Source of the DNA: Clostridia bacterium | GTDB lineage: Bacteria > Bacillota > Clostridia > Oscillospirales > Ruminococcaceae | DNA length: 64,000 nucleotides | Direction of reading: 5' to 3' | NCBI GenBank assembly: GCA_009929695.1 | Contig: RZZW01000004.1 | Location: 38,800 to 102,799, forward strand | Shown here: piece after piece, positions 45,137-53,483 of the stretch | Layout of the letters: the number at the start of each line of letters is the position of its first letter | How positions within the stretch are numbered: position 1 is the stretch's first letter | Notes under the pieces: generated by a model | The model's input: the letters and a program-made list of their open reading frames with translations, nothing else | Told to the model about the DNA's origin: nothing | Databases searched by the model: none | Made by a program: the position numbers and the translations under genes

Positions 45137-45290
45137 AGTGCTAAGTGGTGCACTGTCGGGCATACAGTGGGCGGAGCTGCGCGATGAAGCTTCATGAACC
45201 ATGTCAGATGGGGAACCAAGCAGCATTAAGTGAAACGCTTTGTGCGCCGCAGTTTTCTGCCCACTGTATGCCCGACGGCGCAGTGGGCGT
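45137..45290 (+). ncRNA. ffs: Signal recognition particle RNA (small bacterial type)
   Basis: The apical domain CATGTCAGATGGGGAACCAAGCAGCATTAAG carries GTCAG...AAGCAGC, the conserved Ffh-binding internal loop, with a GGAA tetraloop. The long stem pairs CGGGCATACAGTGGGC with GCCCACTGTATGCCCG, and CACTG/CAGTG extends it. The 5' part GTGCTAAGTGG is like other clostridial SRP RNAs. The tetraloop-closing pairs are GG/CC where many bacteria have CC/GG. Position directly upstream of dnaX is the same as in Bacillus. Ends are approximate. Confidence 0.88.
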
Positions 45291-45340
45291 ATTTTCGCCG
45301 CAGCCTGTCCTTTGTTTTTGACAAAAGGAGGGGTTTAGCT

Positions 45341-46948
45341 TTGTACCGTGCACTTTACCGCAAATGGCGTCCCGCGACGTTTGAGGACGTAATTGGGCAA
45401 GCCGCCATAACAGACGCGCTGAAAAACCAAATCAGCCACGACAAAATAGGCCATGCCTATATGTTCACCGGCACGCGCGGCACAGGCAAAACCACCTGCG
45501 CAAAAATATTTGCAAAAGCAGTCAACTGCGAAACGCCAATAAACGGCGAGCCGTGCTGCAAATGCCCAACCTGCCTCGGCATAGACGACGGCAGCGTTAT
45601 GGACGTTGTCGAGATGGATGCGGCGTCAAACAACGGTGTTGACGATATCCGCGACTTGCGCGACGAGACGGCCTACACGCCGAGCCAGGGCAAATATAAG
45701 GTATATATAGTGGACGAGGTTCACATGCTTTCAAATTCCGCGTTCAACGCGCTTTTGAAAATACTTGAAGAACCGCCCTCACACGTTATTTTTATTCTCG
45801 CGACAACCGAGATACACAAGGTTCCAGCGACTATTCTATCGCGTTGCCAAAGGTACGATTTTGCAAGAATACCGCCCGACGCTATCGCGAAACGGCTTTT
45901 ATATGTAGCTTCACAGGAAAACATACAGCTTGACGACGCGGCGGCGGGGCTTATTGCACGCCTTGCCGACGGCGCAATGCGCGACGCGCTTTCTATCCTC
46001 GACACGTGCGCGGGCGTTTCAAGCGCAGTTGATGAAGCGCTTGTCAGGCGCATGGCGGGCGTTACGGATAAAAGCTATTTATTTGACATTCAAACCGCTG
46101 TTTCAGAAAAAGATGTTCCAAAAGCTCTCGCGCTTATTGCAGAGTTAAGAGAAAAATCAGTTGACGTAAAGCGCATGTGCGACGAGCTTGTGCTCCATTA
46201 CCGCAATTTGCTTTTGGCAGGCTTCGCGAACGGCTCACAGCTTTTGACAGGTGTCAGCGCACAGGACGAGCAGAGATATATTGAAGCTTCAAAAGTCGTA
46301 AACCAAGCTGACGCACTTCGCGCTGTAAAAACCTTTTGTGAAGCGCTTGACAAAATGGGTAAAGGCACAGACGCACGCATTGAATTAGAACTTGCGGTGT
46401 TCAAGCTTTGCGGCGACGACGCTCCCCAGATAATCGCACAACCGACATTTAAGCCGGCACAGCCGCAAGCGTTTAGCCGCCAAAGCGTGCCTGAATATGT
46501 TGCACCCGCACAGCCTTTGCAGCAAGTGGCCGCGCCTGTTAAGGAGCAGCCTGTTGTCGAGGAGCTTCCGAAGCAGCCCGAACTGCCCTCTCCTCCCCCA
46601 TTGCCTAGCGGCATTGAGCAGCAGGAATTTGAGCCGTGGGGACGCGTGATTGAGGCTATGCACAAAAAGGATATGTCTATTTACGCGAACATAAAGGACA
46701 CAAAGGCATATTATGACGGCAAGCGCGTGCTTATTGACGGCAGCGAGTTTTTCCTCACGTTTATACGCACAAATAAGTTTTCGGTAGAAGTGATAAAGCA
46801 GGTTATTGGCGAGGTCACGGGCGCAAAATATGCGATTGGGCCATACAAACGCCCACAGACCGCCGCACAGCAAAACGGTGATACCGCCGCCTCGACGCTT
46901 GAAAAATTAAGCGCCGCGGGCGTAGAGGTTGTTTATAATGATAAATAA
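45341..46948 (+). CDS. dnaX: DNA polymerase III subunit gamma/tau
   Basis: The protein has 535 residues from the TTG at 45341 (LYRALYRKWRPATFEDVIGQ), which has AAAGGAGGGG upstream; the tracked ATG at 45230 lies inside the SRP RNA. The AAA+ domain contains GTRGTGKTTCAKIFAKAVNC, a four-Cys zinc site (CETPINGEPCCKCPTC), IVDEVHMLSNSAFNALLKILEEPP and the sensor ATTEIHKVPATILSRCQ. A Pro/Gln-rich linker and tau-type C-terminus follow. It is the clamp-loader ATPase of the replisome. It begins the dnaX-ybaB-recR block. Confidence 0.95.
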   Translation: MYRALYRKWRPATFEDVIGQAAITDALKNQISHDKIGHAYMFTGTRGTGKTTCAKIFAKAVNCETPINGEPCCKCPTCLGIDDGSVMDVVEMDAASNNGVDDIRDLRDETAYTPSQGKYKVYIVDEVHMLSNSAFNALLKILEEPPSHVIFILATTEIHKVPATILSRCQRYDFARIPPDAIAKRLLYVASQENIQLDDAAAGLIARLADGAMRDALSILDTCAGVSSAVDEALVRRMAGVTDKSYLFDIQTAVSEKDVPKALALIAELREKSVDVKRMCDELVLHYRNLLLAGFANGSQLLTGVSAQDEQRYIEASKVVNQADALRAVKTFCEALDKMGKGTDARIELELAVFKLCGDDAPQIIAQPTFKPAQPQAFSRQSVPEYVAPAQPLQQVAAPVKEQPVVEELPKQPELPSPPPLPSGIEQQEFEPWGRVIEAMHKKDMSIYANIKDTKAYYDGKRVLIDGSEFFLTFIRTNKFSVEVIKQVIGEVTGAKYAIGPYKRPQTAAQQNGDTAASTLEKLSAAGVEVVYNDK

Positions 46949-46963
46949 AGGAGTACAATAATT

Positions 46964-47302
46964 ATGAAAGCAAGACTTCCGCAGGGATACGGCAAACAGA
47001 ACATGAACCAGCTTATGCAGCAGGCACAGCAGGTGCAGGAAAACATGAAGGCAAAGCAGGCAGAGCTCGAGGAGACAGAATACAGCGTCACCTCCGGAGG
47101 CGGCATGGTTGAGATAACAATGAAGGGCACTCATCAGGTTACAAAGCTGAAAATAAACCCTGACGTTGTTCAGCCGGACGACATTGAAATGCTTGAGGAC
47201 TTAGTTGCCGCAGCCGTAAACGAAGCAGTGCGCGTAGTTGACGAAGCGGGCGAAGCCGAGATGGGCGCGCTGACGAACGGGCTTAACATTCCCGGTTTGT
47301 AA
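46964..47302 (+). CDS. YbaB/EbfC family nucleoid-associated protein
   Basis: The protein has 112 residues. NMNQLMQQAQQVQENMKAKQAELEETEYSVTSGGGMVEITMKGTHQVTKLKINPDVV and the end AEMGALTNGLNIPGL are standard for the family. It is a small dimeric DNA-binding protein. It lies between dnaX and recR in the usual order, 15 bases after dnaX, with AAAGGAG upstream. Confidence 0.96.
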   Translation: MKARLPQGYGKQNMNQLMQQAQQVQENMKAKQAELEETEYSVTSGGGMVEITMKGTHQVTKLKINPDVVQPDDIEMLEDLVAAAVNEAVRVVDEAGEAEMGALTNGLNIPGL

Positions 47303-47324
47303 TTTATAAGGAGATAACTTCCCT

Positions 47325-47924
47325 ATGGCTTATAACGCAGCGCCGCTTGAGCGGCTGATAGAACAGTTTGCGCGACTGCCGGGCATTGGGCGCAAGGGTG
47401 CAACGCGCCTTGCGTATCAGGTGCTTGCCATGCCGCGCAGTCAGGCGCTTGATTTTGCAAAGGCAATTGAGGACGCGCATACAAAAATCCACAGATGCTC
47501 TGTATGTCAAAATTTTACGGAAAATGACATGTGCACCATATGCACAGGCGACACGCGCGACAAAAGCATGATATGTGTTGTCGAAAATCCGCGCGATGTT
47601 ACCGCGTTTGAGCGCACGAGGGACTACAAAGGTCTTTATCACGTTCTGCATGGGCTTATCTCGCCAATGGACGGCATCGGCGCGGAGCAGCTTTGCATAA
47701 AGGAGCTTCTCGCGAGGCTCAATGACGGCAGCGTTAAAGAGATAATAATGGCGACAAACCCGACTGTTGAGGGCGAAGCGACGGCGATGTATATAGCAAA
47801 GCTAGTCAAGCCGCTCGACATAAAGGTGACGCGCCTTGCCTATGGGCTTCCTGTCGGCAGCAATCTTGAATACGCCGACGAGGTGACGCTTGGCAGGTCG
47901 CTCGCAAACAGAAGCGAGTTGTAG
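47325..47924 (+). CDS. recR: Recombination mediator RecR
   Basis: The protein has 199 residues. [24 protein letters not shown] is the Hh[17 protein letters not shown] the four-Cys zinc site, and [37 protein letters not shown] the Toprim block. With RecO and RecF it loads RecA at gaps. AAGGAGA precedes the start. Confidence 0.97.
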   Translation: MAYNAAPLERLIEQFARLPGIGRKGATRLAYQVLAMPRSQALDFAKAIEDAHTKIHRCSVCQNFTENDMCTICTGDTRDKSMICVVENPRDVTAFERTRDYKGLYHVLHGLISPMDGIGAEQLCIKELLARLNDGSVKEIIMATNPTVEGEATAMYIAKLVKPLDIKVTRLAYGLPVGSNLEYADEVTLGRSLANRSEL

Positions 47925-47950
47925 GGGACGGTGTCCTCGATGTCCCGCCA
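47922..47950. repeat. Fragment of repeat family C
   Basis: GTAGGGGACGGTGTCCTCGATGTCCCGCC resembles the GTAGGG...TCCTCGACGCCCCG arm of the repeat at 9641-9728. It overlaps the recR stop codon. Confidence 0.5.
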
Positions 47951-47991
47951 AGTTTCGCCGCAATTTCACAAAATGGAGAGGAGCTGACAAA

Positions 47992-48465
47992 ATGGCTAAG
48001 GAAAAAAGCGCAAACAAAGTTATATCGTTAAACCGCAAGGCGCGGCATGACTATTTTGTCATTGAGGCTCTTGAAGCTGGTTTAGAGCTTATCGGCACGG
48101 AGGTAAAAAGCCTGCGTGCCGGTGAGGTTAACTTAAAGGACGCATGGGTTGAGAACGACAACGGCGAATTATACGTGCTCGGAATGCACATCAGCCCATA
48201 CGAAAAAGGAAACATTTTTAACCGCGACCCTGTGCGCAAGCGCCGTTTGCTTGTGCACAAAAGCGAGATACGCCATCTTTCGCAAGAGCAAAAGCTTCAA
48301 GGCTACGCGCTGATACCGCTTCAGCTTTATTTCAAGGGCGGCAAGGTTAAAATGGAGCTTGGACTTTGCAAGGGCAAAAAGGCGTATGACAAGCGTGCAA
48401 GCATTGCGGAGCGCGACGCGAAACGAGATATTGACCGCGCGATGAAATCGCAGTATAATGACTAG
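47992..48465 (+). CDS. smpB: SsrA-binding protein
   Basis: The protein has 157 residues from ATG 47992, with GGAGAGGAG upstream; the tracked start at 47890 lies within rec[41 protein letters not shown] and [29 protein letters not shown] are the SmpB OB-fold and the C-terminal tail that enters the mRNA channel. It brings tmRNA to stalled ribosomes. The tmRNA gene is next to it, 28 bases downstream. Confidence 0.97.
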   Translation: MAKEKSANKVISLNRKARHDYFVIEALEAGLELIGTEVKSLRAGEVNLKDAWVENDNGELYVLGMHISPYEKGNIFNRDPVRKRRLLVHKSEIRHLSQEQKLQGYALIPLQLYFKGGKVKMELGLCKGKKAYDKRASIAERDAKRDIDRAMKSQYND

Positions 48466-48493
48466 AGCGGGTTTGGGAAGTGCTCTAATATAT

Positions 48494-48838
48494 GGGGATG
48501 TAAAGGCTTCGACGGGGAGAGGAAAACGAGAGCAGCGGGTAGTGTTGGGAACACACTTAAAACGTCTCAAAACAAATAGCTAACAACAATAAATTAGCTG
48601 TAGCAGCCTAAGGGCTGCTCGTTCTGCCCACCTTAGTGCCGGGTGGGGTCAGGGCGTCGATTAGACACTGAACGTGAACGACATCAAGCTTTGTTTGCCG
48701 TCATGAACTGATGAAGCTACCAATCAAGCGGCAGGATTGTCGGCCTGCTTGAAAGGGAATGTTGCAGACAATCTGCACCCGGAGATACTATCGCGGCCCT
48801 TTTTTCGGACACGGGTTCAACTCCCGTCATCTCCACCA
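48494..48838 (+). ncRNA. ssrA: Transfer-messenger RNA
   Basis: The gene is 345 bases. The 5' end GGGGATGTAAAGGCTTCGACGGGGA and the 3' end GGGTTCAACTCCCGTCATCTCCACCA form the tRNA-like part with encoded CCA. The tag reading frame 48579-48611 codes ANNNKLAVAA and stop, a typical clostridial degradation tag. Pseudoknot-like inverted repeats follow, such as GCAGCCTAAGGGCTGC just after the tag stop. Its 3' end marks the junction to the accessory region. Confidence 0.97.
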
Positions 48839-48857
48839 TAAAGAATGGTAGTAGAAG

Positions 48858-48885
48858 ATGTCATCGGCAGAAATGCCGATGACAT
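48858..48885. terminator. Perfect hairpin after ssrA
   Basis: ATGTCATCGGCA-GAAA-TGCCGATGACAT is a 12-bp perfect stem with a GAAA loop, 20 bases after tmRNA. A T-run appears 17 bases later (CCTTTTTTCTC), so it may be the ssrA terminator or part of the island end. Confidence 0.6.
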
Positions 48886-49148
48886 TGCCATTTATAAGCC
48901 TTTTTTCTCAAAAAATAAGCGTTTTTTTACAAGTCATTTTCGTGGATGTGAAAACCTCAATTTTCGGGTGTCAGTGTATTCGAACTATCACGGTTTTGAA
49001 CATAATAAGCTCTAAAAACAAAGTACATAGTGGAAAAACAAAAAGTAGCTCCCTTTTTACACATCGCTACAAACCCAGTGTTTAAGCCACTTTGAGCGAC
49101 CCTTAAAAAAAGGGCGCCACTCATTACAACCAAATAAAATGTAAGTAA

Positions 49149-49187
49149 GGCTCTGATTTCACAGATAAGAAATCAGAGCCTTTTTTG
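49149..49187 (+). terminator. Intrinsic terminator in leader module 1
   Basis: GGCTCTGATTTC-ACAGATAA-GAAATCAGAGCC, a perfect 12-bp stem, then TTTTTTG. Confidence 0.88.
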
Positions 49188-49322
49188 CGTTTTAGAAGAA
49201 AGGAATTAAATCTATGAATATGACCTAAAGTACAGCCACTTCACTCGAATATACAGGTAGCGCCCTTTTTAATTAAAGGATTTAATAGGTAATTTCAAAA
49301 AGGGCGCCACTTCAAATTAAGG

Positions 49323-49361
49323 CCAAGTCTATGGAGAAATCCAAGACTTGGTCTTTTTTAA
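49323..49361 (+). terminator. Terminator-like hairpin in leader module 2
   Basis: CCAAGTCT and AGACTTGG form an 8-bp stem around 13 bases, followed by TCTTTTTTAATT. It sits upstream of the gene at 49393 and may act as an attenuator. Confidence 0.7.
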
Positions 49362-49392
49362 TTTCTACTAAAAACCGAAAGGATTGAGAACA

Positions 49393-50085
49393 ATGTCACG
49401 CTATTTTATGCATGGAACAAGCTTGCAGGAATCAGAGCAGATGATGATGTCTGTTCCTAATTTTTTACCGAGAACGAAAGGGATGATTATAATGGGACAG
49501 AAAACAATTGACGAAAAGGAAGAATTCAAGAGGTGTATCTATTGCAGTGAATACAGCAAGGGCGGTTGCCGAAGGGCACATTGCCCCTATCTTTTGGAGA
49601 GAGCAGATTTTGGTCATATCGGATATGCCGATTTTATCAAGGATAGCTTTTGGGACTCAGATAACTTCTTTTTTAAGAAACGACTCCGAGGTTTGTCTCG
49701 CAGCTTCACCGGTGAATGGTTCATGTCCTCCTATCACAAGGATAGATATTTGTGTCTTGCACAAGGTAGCGCCCTTTTGCAAAGCACAAAGAAACAGAAC
49801 CTTGCACTGCTGTATTTGCTGACAGCGAATGAACAGCTTTGGGATAGAGCCAAGGATCACATCTATTCAAACAAAATTGCACTATCGGAAATCCCTCTCA
49901 CCGGCATTAACACAACCTGTTATGCGTTGTTCCAAGCAGCTAAAACCATTGCAAGCGGTAAGCTGCACATCGAGGAAAATGAGCTTGCCGACAAAAATCT
50001 GATTGGTGAGGTTGCTTTTAAAACCATTATACAGTCTTTTTTAATTGCGAGATACGGCGATGAGATTATGACTGTGAAGCAGTAA
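49393..50085 (+). CDS. Uncharacterised mobile-element protein with Cys/His cluster
   Basis: The protein has 230 residues from ATG 49393 (AAAGGA upstream). I do not recognise a named function. The first 35 residues (MSRYFMHGTSLQESEQMMMSVPNF) resemble a short leader seen in clostridial conjugative elements. A cluster FKRCIYCSEYSKGGCRRAHCPYLLERADF looks like a metal site. The rest is helical (ALLYLLTANEQLWDRAKDHIYS; IGEVAFKTIIQSFLIARYGDEI). It stands near the left end of the island and ends in a terminator shared with the convergent XRE gene. Confidence 0.7.
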   Translation: MSRYFMHGTSLQESEQMMMSVPNFLPRTKGMIIMGQKTIDEKEEFKRCIYCSEYSKGGCRRAHCPYLLERADFGHIGYADFIKDSFWDSDNFFFKKRLRGLSRSFTGEWFMSSYHKDRYLCLAQGSALLQSTKKQNLALLYLLTANEQLWDRAKDHIYSNKIALSEIPLTGINTTCYALFQAAKTIASGKLHIEENELADKNLIGEVAFKTIIQSFLIARYGDEIMTVKQ

Positions 50086-50086
50086 A

Positions 50087-50119
50087 AAGGAGCCTGTCGA
50101 AACAGACTCCTTTTTACCG
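50087..50119. terminator. Bidirectional hairpin between convergent genes
   Basis: AAAAGGAGCCTGT-CGAA-ACAGACTCCTTTTT forms a stem with one mismatch and runs on both sides. Confidence 0.75.
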
Positions 50120-50320
50120 ATTGAGTTCTGGACACTCGAAAATGTCATTTGGGGTACATTCTAAGATTTGGCACAGAGCTTCAAGATTATCAAATTTTAT
50201 GGATTTGGTTTCGTTGTTTACCATTCGACTAAAATTCTGGTAGCTCATTCCCATCTGCTTATATAACCAATACTTAGTTTTGCCCTTATGCTCAAGGATT
50301 TCTAAAACCTTTAGCTTCAT
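50114..50320 (-). CDS. Small XRE-type HTH regulator
   Basis: The protein has 68 residues: VLEILEHKGKTKYWLYKQMGMSYQNFSRMVNNETKSIKFDNLEALCQILECTPNDIFE is a Cro/CI-type five-helix HTH of the YozG-like group. Such proteins control mobile-element genes. AAAGGTGTGGTGATA precedes the start. A divergent SLOG gene starts 113 bases away; the region between has two GGTATAGT-type direct repeats (50340, 50399) that could be operators. Confidence 0.85.
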   Translation of the reverse strand: MKLKVLEILEHKGKTKYWLYKQMGMSYQNFSRMVNNETKSIKFDNLEALCQILECTPNDIFECPELNR

Positions 50321-50433
50321 ATCACCACACCTTTCTAACGGTATAGTAAGATATTACTAAATAACTTACTTAAACATATAGACTATTGCATTAGGTAATG
50401 GTATAGTTAGTGTCCATAGAAAGGAGAGATAAT

Positions 50434-50748
50434 ATGCAAACAAAAGAACAATCACTCTGTTTCACCGGTCATCGCAGTGAAAAGCTACCAAAAACAGAAG
50501 ATGGAATGGAAAAACTAAAATTAAAACTATGGGTGGAAATCGACAAAGCAATAGAAAATGGTATTGACACATTTTATTTCGGAGCTTGCTATGGTTTCGA
50601 CTTACTGTGTGCGGATATTGTAGCAAAGCGAAAACGAGTGATTAAAATGAGTAATCCAAAAATCATTAAATTAATTGCAGTAATCCCATTCGAGGAACAG
50701 GCATCACGATGGAAAGAATCAGACAGAGAAATCTATTACGATATATAA
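50434..50748 (+). pseudogene. SLOG (DUF1273/YspA-like) gene, 3'-truncated
   Basis: The ORF gives 104 residues from ATG 50434 (AAGGAGAGAT upstream). CFTGHRSEKLP is the nucleotide-binding start of DUF1273/SLOG proteins, with GIDTFYFGACYGFDLLCADIVAKRKR and LIAVIPFEEQASRWKESDREIYYDI following. Full-length relatives are roughly 180 residues; here the family sequence stops at YYDI, exactly where a Toprim-protein fragment in another frame begins. This looks like an internal deletion that joined two genes. Activity of the remainder is doubtful. Confidence 0.72.
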
Positions 50749-51025
50749 GCACACCGACTGGCAAAGTCACAGTTATGTGGCTCTCTGTGGTTTGTCGGAG
50801 CAAGCAATGATGAAACAGCTTGATAACAATGAAAATCTAAAAACCGTTGTCCTCTGCCTTGATAATGATATTGCAGGAAATAAGACCGCAGAAAAGTTTG
50901 AAAAGCTACTTACAGAAAGAGAAATTGCGGCCACAAGACTGCTCCCAGTCCTCAAGGATTTTAACGAGGATTTGCAAGCACTGGTGCGTGAGCCTAAACA
51001 GGAAATGGAGCCGAAGATGGCGTAA
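50741..51025 (+). pseudogene. C-terminal fragment of a Toprim (DUF3991-type) primase-like gene
   Basis: The frame reads IYKHTDWQSHSYVALCGLSEQAMMKQLDNNENLKTVVLCLDNDIAGNKTAEKFEKLLTER, where LCLDNDIAGN is the metal-binding Toprim DxD core found in DUF3991/Toprim proteins of conjugative elements. There is no start codon with a ribosome site and no N-terminal zinc-finger part. It is fused out of frame to the truncated SLOG gene. A terminator follows. Confidence 0.7.
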
Positions 51026-51027
51026 AC

Positions 51028-51064
51028 TTAGAGGGATAGCAAATCACTTGCTATCCCTCTAAGC
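51028..51064. terminator. Bidirectional terminator
   Basis: CTTAGAGGGATAGCAA-ATCAC-TTGCTATCCCTCTAAG is a perfect 16-bp stem between convergent reading frames. It overlaps the end of the zinc-ribbon gene. Confidence 0.8.
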
Positions 51065-51277
51065 CTTATCTGTTTTTGTTTTATAAATAATGACAGGCAT
51101 CTGTTTTGTTTTTTTACCTACGGTTTTTCTTTGTAAGGCAAACACCATATCGCTTGTGCGTTCAAAATATCCGATATCCTTTTTCCAACTGATACCACAG
51201 TTACAATGCTGAAATCCGATAAATTGTTGTTTCATTTTCCTACCACAGTTCGGACAGATCTTGTTACTGTTTCCCAA
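51059..51277 (-). CDS. Small zinc-ribbon protein
   Basis: The protein has 72 residues from a TTG start with GAGGTGG 5 bases upstream. KICPNCGRKMKQQFIGFQHCNCGISW has two CxxC/CxC pairs and should bind zinc. The rest is basic (RKTVGKKTKQMPVIIYKTKTDKA). It is a plausible real gene in the conjugative remnant because of its good ribosome site and own terminator, but no homologous function is known to me. Confidence 0.6.
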   Translation of the reverse strand: MGNSNKICPNCGRKMKQQFIGFQHCNCGISWKKDIGYFERTSDMVFALQRKTVGKKTKQMPVIIYKTKTDKA

Positions 51278-51335
51278 CTACACCACCTCAAGAAAAGTAT
51301 ACCATCAAAATCTATAAAAAGAAAGGAGTCCTCAC

Positions 51336-53225
51336 ATGAACGAACCTATTAGCATTTTAATTACCCTTGCATTTGTCATGTTCATCGTCATAGGCGGTCT
51401 TTCCATGATTGCCCATTTCTATACCCTAAACGGAATTAAATCCAAAACTGTTGGTGATGGACAGCATGGTGTTGCAAGGTTTCTCACTGGCAAGGAAATC
51501 AAAAAAGTGTACCAGCTCATAAAATACGATGTGAAGCATTGGCGAAAGGGCAAAAACCTTCCCACCGAGCAAGGCTTGGTGGTCGGCTCTGCCTCAAAGT
51601 CACTGGTGGATAGAATCAAAGGTAACAATGATGTGGTAGGATTGGTGGACAAAGGCGATGTTCACTGTCTTATGATCGGTGCCGCCGGTGTTGGTAAAAC
51701 TGCATTCTTCTTGTACCCTAACTTAGAATACGCTTGTGCCAGTGGAATGTCATTCATAACAACCGATACAAAGGGAGATTTGGCTCGAAACTACGGAGCA
51801 ATCGCCAAGGAATACTATGGCTACAACATAGCTGTTATAGACTTGCGTAACCCCACCAAGAGTGACGGAAACAATCTTCTTCATCTCGTCAATAAGTATA
51901 TGGACATCTATCGTGCCGATAACACCAACCTTATGGCTAAAGCTAAAGCAGAAAAGTATGCCAAGATTATTGCAAAAACCATTATCTGTACCGATGGAGA
52001 TAATTCCTCTATGGGACAAAATGCGTTCTTCTATGACTCAGCAGAGGGATTGCTCTCGGCTGTTATTTTGTTACTCGCAGAGTTTATGCCGCCTACTGAA
52101 ATTGATGGACAAATGGTTGATAGACGCCATATAGTTTCGGTGTTTAAAATGGTGCAAGACCTTACTGCACAGGGTAAAGCCAAAGGTAAAAGTCAGTTTC
52201 AAGAGCTGATGGAATTGTTGCCTTCCACCCATAAAGCCAGATGGTTTGCGGGTGCAGCACTCAATTCAAGTGAGGCAGCTATGGCATCGGTTCTCTCCAC
52301 CGTGCTGTCCCGGCTCAACGCATTTCTTGATACAGAGATGGAACAGATTCTGTGTTTTCATACAGCCATTGATGCAGAAAAGTTCTGCGCCGAGAAGTCG
52401 GCTATCTTTTTAATACTCCCCGAAGAAGATAACACAAAATATTTTATGGTCAGCCTATTCCTCCAACAGTTCTATCGTGAAATGCTTGCCGTAGCAGATG
52501 AGCATGGTGGAAAGCTACCCAACCGAGTTGTCATCTATGCCGATGAGATTGGCACAATACCGAAAATCGACAGCTTTGAAATGATGCTATCCGCAGGCAG
52601 ATCAAGAAGAATTTCCGTTGTACCAATCATTCAGTCCTTTGCCCAGCTTGACAAAAACTATGGAAAAGAAGGCTCCGAAATCATAACCGATAACTGCCAG
52701 CTCACTATCTTTGGTGGCTTTGCACCGAACTCCGAAACTGCAGAAACATTATCAAAAGCCCTTGGTACAAGAACCGTTATGAGTGGCAGCATCAGCCGAG
52801 GAAAGAACGATCCGTCACAGTCTTTGCAAATGATGGAACGACCACTGCTTACATCTGATGAACTGAAGTCGCTGAAAAAAGGCAGCTTTGTTGTGATGAA
52901 AACAGGCACACATCCCATGCAGACGAGGCTGCGATTGTTCCTCGACTGGGGTATCACATTTGACAAAACCTATGAAATAGAGCAGCGAGCCAATCGTAAA
53001 GTACATTATGCTGATAAAACTGAGTTAGAACAAAATATCATCGAAGCCTTTGGCAACAGCAAGTCCTATTCCCAAACGCCACCTGCTACTGAAAGCAGAA
53101 AATCTAATGATAGCATGGTTCACAGTCCAGCCACACAGCAAGACAAGAAAGCACAAAGAGGCAAAGGTAGCAGTTATTCAGCAGACAAAGTCAATCAAAA
53201 AATGAGTAGCGAAGAAAGGAATTAA
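51336..53225 (+). CDS. VirD4/TraG-type conjugal coupling protein
   Basis: The protein has 629 residues. A short N-terminal span (ISILITLAFVMFIVIGGLSMIAHFY) is followed by GVARFLTGKEIKKVYQ, Walker A LMIGAAGVGKTAFFLYPNLE, FITTDTKGDLARNYG, and Walker B RVVIYADEIGTIPKIDSFEMMLSAGRSRRISVVPIIQSFAQLDKNYG. This is the T4CP ATPase of clostridial conjugative elements (VirD4-like, CD1115 group), which links the relaxosome to the secretion channel. The usual membrane and VirB4 genes do not follow; only a small HTH gene does, so the transfer region is incomplete. AAAGGAG precedes the start. Confidence 0.93.
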   Translation: MNEPISILITLAFVMFIVIGGLSMIAHFYTLNGIKSKTVGDGQHGVARFLTGKEIKKVYQLIKYDVKHWRKGKNLPTEQGLVVGSASKSLVDRIKGNNDVVGLVDKGDVHCLMIGAAGVGKTAFFLYPNLEYACASGMSFITTDTKGDLARNYGAIAKEYYGYNIAVIDLRNPTKSDGNNLLHLVNKYMDIYRADNTNLMAKAKAEKYAKIIAKTIICTDGDNSSMGQNAFFYDSAEGLLSAVILLLAEFMPPTEIDGQMVDRRHIVSVFKMVQDLTAQGKAKGKSQFQELMELLPSTHKARWFAGAALNSSEAAMASVLSTVLSRLNAFLDTEMEQILCFHTAIDAEKFCAEKSAIFLILPEEDNTKYFMVSLFLQQFYREMLAVADEHGGKLPNRVVIYADEIGTIPKIDSFEMMLSAGRSRRISVVPIIQSFAQLDKNYGKEGSEIITDNCQLTIFGGFAPNSETAETLSKALGTRTVMSGSISRGKNDPSQSLQMMERPLLTSDELKSLKKGSFVVMKTGTHPMQTRLRLFLDWGITFDKTYEIEQRANRKVHYADKTELEQNIIEAFGNSKSYSQTPPATESRKSNDSMVHSPATQQDKKAQRGKGSSYSADKVNQKMSSEERN

Positions 53226-53228
53226 CGT

Positions 53229-53483
53229 ATGAGTTTTTTTGGAAATCTATATAAAGAAGAACTGCCCTCCAGGGCAAAGACGGTGTATATGTACCTTAAG
53301 GACAGGAGTAACAAAGACGGCGAGTGTTGGCCCGCAGTCAAAACCATAGCAAAAGACACCTCGCTGTCAGTCAGTACAGTTAAAAGAGCCGTGGCGGATT
53401 TAATCCGTTACGGCTTTCTTACTAAAGAGAGTCGATTTCGTGAGAATGGCAGCCACACCTCAAATCGTTATTTTATCAAGTGA
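53229..53483 (+). CDS. Helix-turn-helix protein associated with the conjugative element
   Basis: The protein has 84 residues. LPSRAKTVYMYLKDRSNKDGECWPAVKTIAKDTSLSVSTVKRAVADLIRYGFLTKESRFRENGSHTSNRYFIK is a winged-helix domain of the HTH_36 type, as found in replication initiators and in genes that directly follow the coupling protein in clostridial elements. It starts 3 bases after the T4CP stop codon and is translationally linked. The next 247 bases contain no gene; they hold the promoter of the Ssp-like operon. Confidence 0.82.
   Translation: MSFFGNLYKEELPSRAKTVYMYLKDRSNKDGECWPAVKTIAKDTSLSVSTVKRAVADLIRYGFLTKESRFRENGSHTSNRYFIK

Larger units (their letters stand above)
49046..49395 (+). repeat. 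Two tandem leader-like modules with GTAGCnCCCTTTT / AAAAGGGCGCCACT arms
   Basis: The pair GTAGCTCCCTTTTTA (49046) with AAAAAAAGGGCGCCACT (49103) and the pair GTAGCGCCCTTTTTA (49256) with AAAAAGGGCGCCACT (49297) form two similar inverted-repeat modules. Each is followed by a strong hairpin plus T-run and then a ribosome site with ATG. After module 1 the ATG opens only a 4-codon frame (MNMT); after module 2 it opens the DUF gene. The 550 bases between ssrA and that gene hold nothing else that I can recognise. Confidence 0.6.

Noticed and set aside
45341-46948. Programmed -1 frameshift in dnaX as in E. coli
   Set aside because: No A-AAA-AAG slippery heptamer with a following hairpin was found in the expected place; the full tau-type frame is intact.
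49212-49226. Four-codon frame ATGAATATGACCTAA after leader module 1
   Set aside because: Too short to be annotated as a gene; more likely the remnant of a deleted gene start.
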